Origin: Thermodesulfobacteriota bacterium
GTDB taxonomy: Bacteria; Desulfobacterota; DSM-4660; Desulfatiglandales; Desulfatiglandaceae
Direction of reading: 5' to 3'
DNA length: 64,000 nucleotides
Assembly (NCBI GenBank): GCA_028278625.1
Contig: JANQDY010000229.1
Coordinates: forward strand, 1-64,000
The notes beneath the pieces were generated by a model. That model saw only the letters and a list, made by a program, of their open reading frames with translations. It did not search any database and was not told the origin of the DNA. This document shows, piece by piece, positions 63,697-64,000 of this stretch (position 1 is its first letter; the number at the start of each line of letters is the position of its first letter). Made by a program: the position numbers and the translations under genes.

Positions 63697-64000
63697 ATGA
63701 AAGAACCAAAAATCATTACCCGCTTTCCGCCAAGCCCCACGGGTTATCTTCACATCGGGGGTTCACGAACAGCTCTTTTCAACTGGCTCTTTACCAGACA
63801 ACAGGGGGGCAAATTCATCCTCCGCATTGAAGACACCGATGAACAGAGATCATCGGAAGCAGCCACAGAAGCCATTTTAAAGTCCATGGCGTGGCTTGGA
63901 CTCAACTATGATGAAGGCCCTTATTTTCAATCCCGTCGCTATGATCTTTATAACGCGGTAATTGACCGACTACTGGATAAGGGAGAAGCCTATCACTGCC
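63697..64000 (+). CDS. gltX: glutamyl-tRNA synthetase, 3'-truncated by the window edge
   Basis: The first 101 residues of a class I synthetase that charges tRNA-Glu: [20 protein letters not shown] contains the HIGH-type motif (HIGG at 19-22), followed by [12 protein letters not shown], diagnostic of GluRS/GlnRS. The frame is open to the end of the window. The ATG at 63697 matches the family start; an in-frame ATG at 63676 would add seven residues, and GGAGG lies 14 bases before 63697. Confidence 0.95.
   Translation, partial: MKEPKIITRFPPSPTGYLHIGGSRTALFNWLFTRQQGGKFILRIEDTDEQRSSEAATEAILKSMAWLGLNYDEGPYFQSRRYDLYNAVIDRLLDKGEAYHC

Noticed and set aside
1..64000. CRISPR arrays, tRNA or rRNA genes, insertion sequences, prophage or integrative element
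   Set aside because: I looked for regularly spaced repeats, cloverleaf-like intergenic sequence, transposase or integrase motifs and terminal repeats and found none.

Overview
The window looks like chromosomal DNA of a Gram-negative deltaproteobacterium (Desulfobacterota, plausibly a Desulfobacterales-type anaerobe). This is an inference from gene content and order: a ribE-ribBA-ribH-nusB-leuS-lptE-holA block, an rpmF-plsX-fabG-acpP-fabF-rpiB-glyA-comEB-nrdR-ribD block, an LPS-export lipoprotein, a Pfa-type lipid megasynthase, several radical-SAM enzymes and REC-GGDEF regulators. There is no rRNA, recognisable tRNA, CRISPR array or intact insertion sequence.

Layout. 1-7076 is the 3' part of a fused polyunsaturated-fatty-acid/secondary-lipid synthase (AT-ACP-KR-DH plus two FabA-like dehydratase didomains). 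7143-15573 is a mosaic of single genes and pairs: trpS, an aldehyde dehydrogenase with unusual cofactor-pocket residues, a radical-SAM protein, a MaoC dehydratase, a small RIO/LPS-type kinase, a metallo-beta-lactamase-fold protein next to a Fur-FeoA fusion, and a REC-GGDEF protein. 15627-22676 is a housekeeping operon for riboflavin, then NusB and LeuS in one uninterrupted reading frame, LptE and HolA. rpsT (convergent) and murJ follow, then a ParB-like/spore-photoproduct-lyase-like pair, a NifU-domain protein and 3-hydroxybutyryl-CoA dehydrogenase.

28062-29044 is a small cassette between two terminators with the same stem; it holds an MNT nucleotidyltransferase and a broken FitA-like antitoxin. 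A 29-residue COX24/bS22-like ribosomal peptide follows. 29335-34413 is a leftward run (REC-GGDEF, miaB, DUF4911, nadK, P-loop kinase, APH-like kinase), then a lytic transglycosylase. 35498-38534 runs rightward: purine nucleoside phosphorylase, fatty-acid hydroxylase family protein, FGGY kinase. 38586-43485 holds a stand-alone receiver, a sterol-type glycosyltransferase divergent from a TetR gene, a Cys-rich membrane protein and a Cys-rich secreted protein. The TetR gene is bracketed by two copies of a palindromic operator-like site.

43736-48868 is a second TetR-led cluster (ABC1/UbiB kinase, flavin-type split barrel, UbiD-type decarboxylase, SRPBCC-like protein) with a clear 25-bp palindrome on its promoter. 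A J-domain protein and a complete carbohydrate-type ABC importer (50064-54148) follow. 54216-62272 is a long leftward operon from DUF177/rpmF through fatty-acid synthesis to rpiB, glyA, comEB, nrdR and ribD, with a good sigma70-type promoter at its head. The right edge has an unrecognised 352-residue protein behind a promoter and a leader hairpin, and the start of gltX.

The most notable points are the fused lipid synthase, the nusB-leuS open fusion, the Fur-FeoA fusion, the two TetR operator systems, the ParB/SPL pair and the terminator-flanked toxin-antitoxin remnant. I did not find an unmistakably new multi-gene system.
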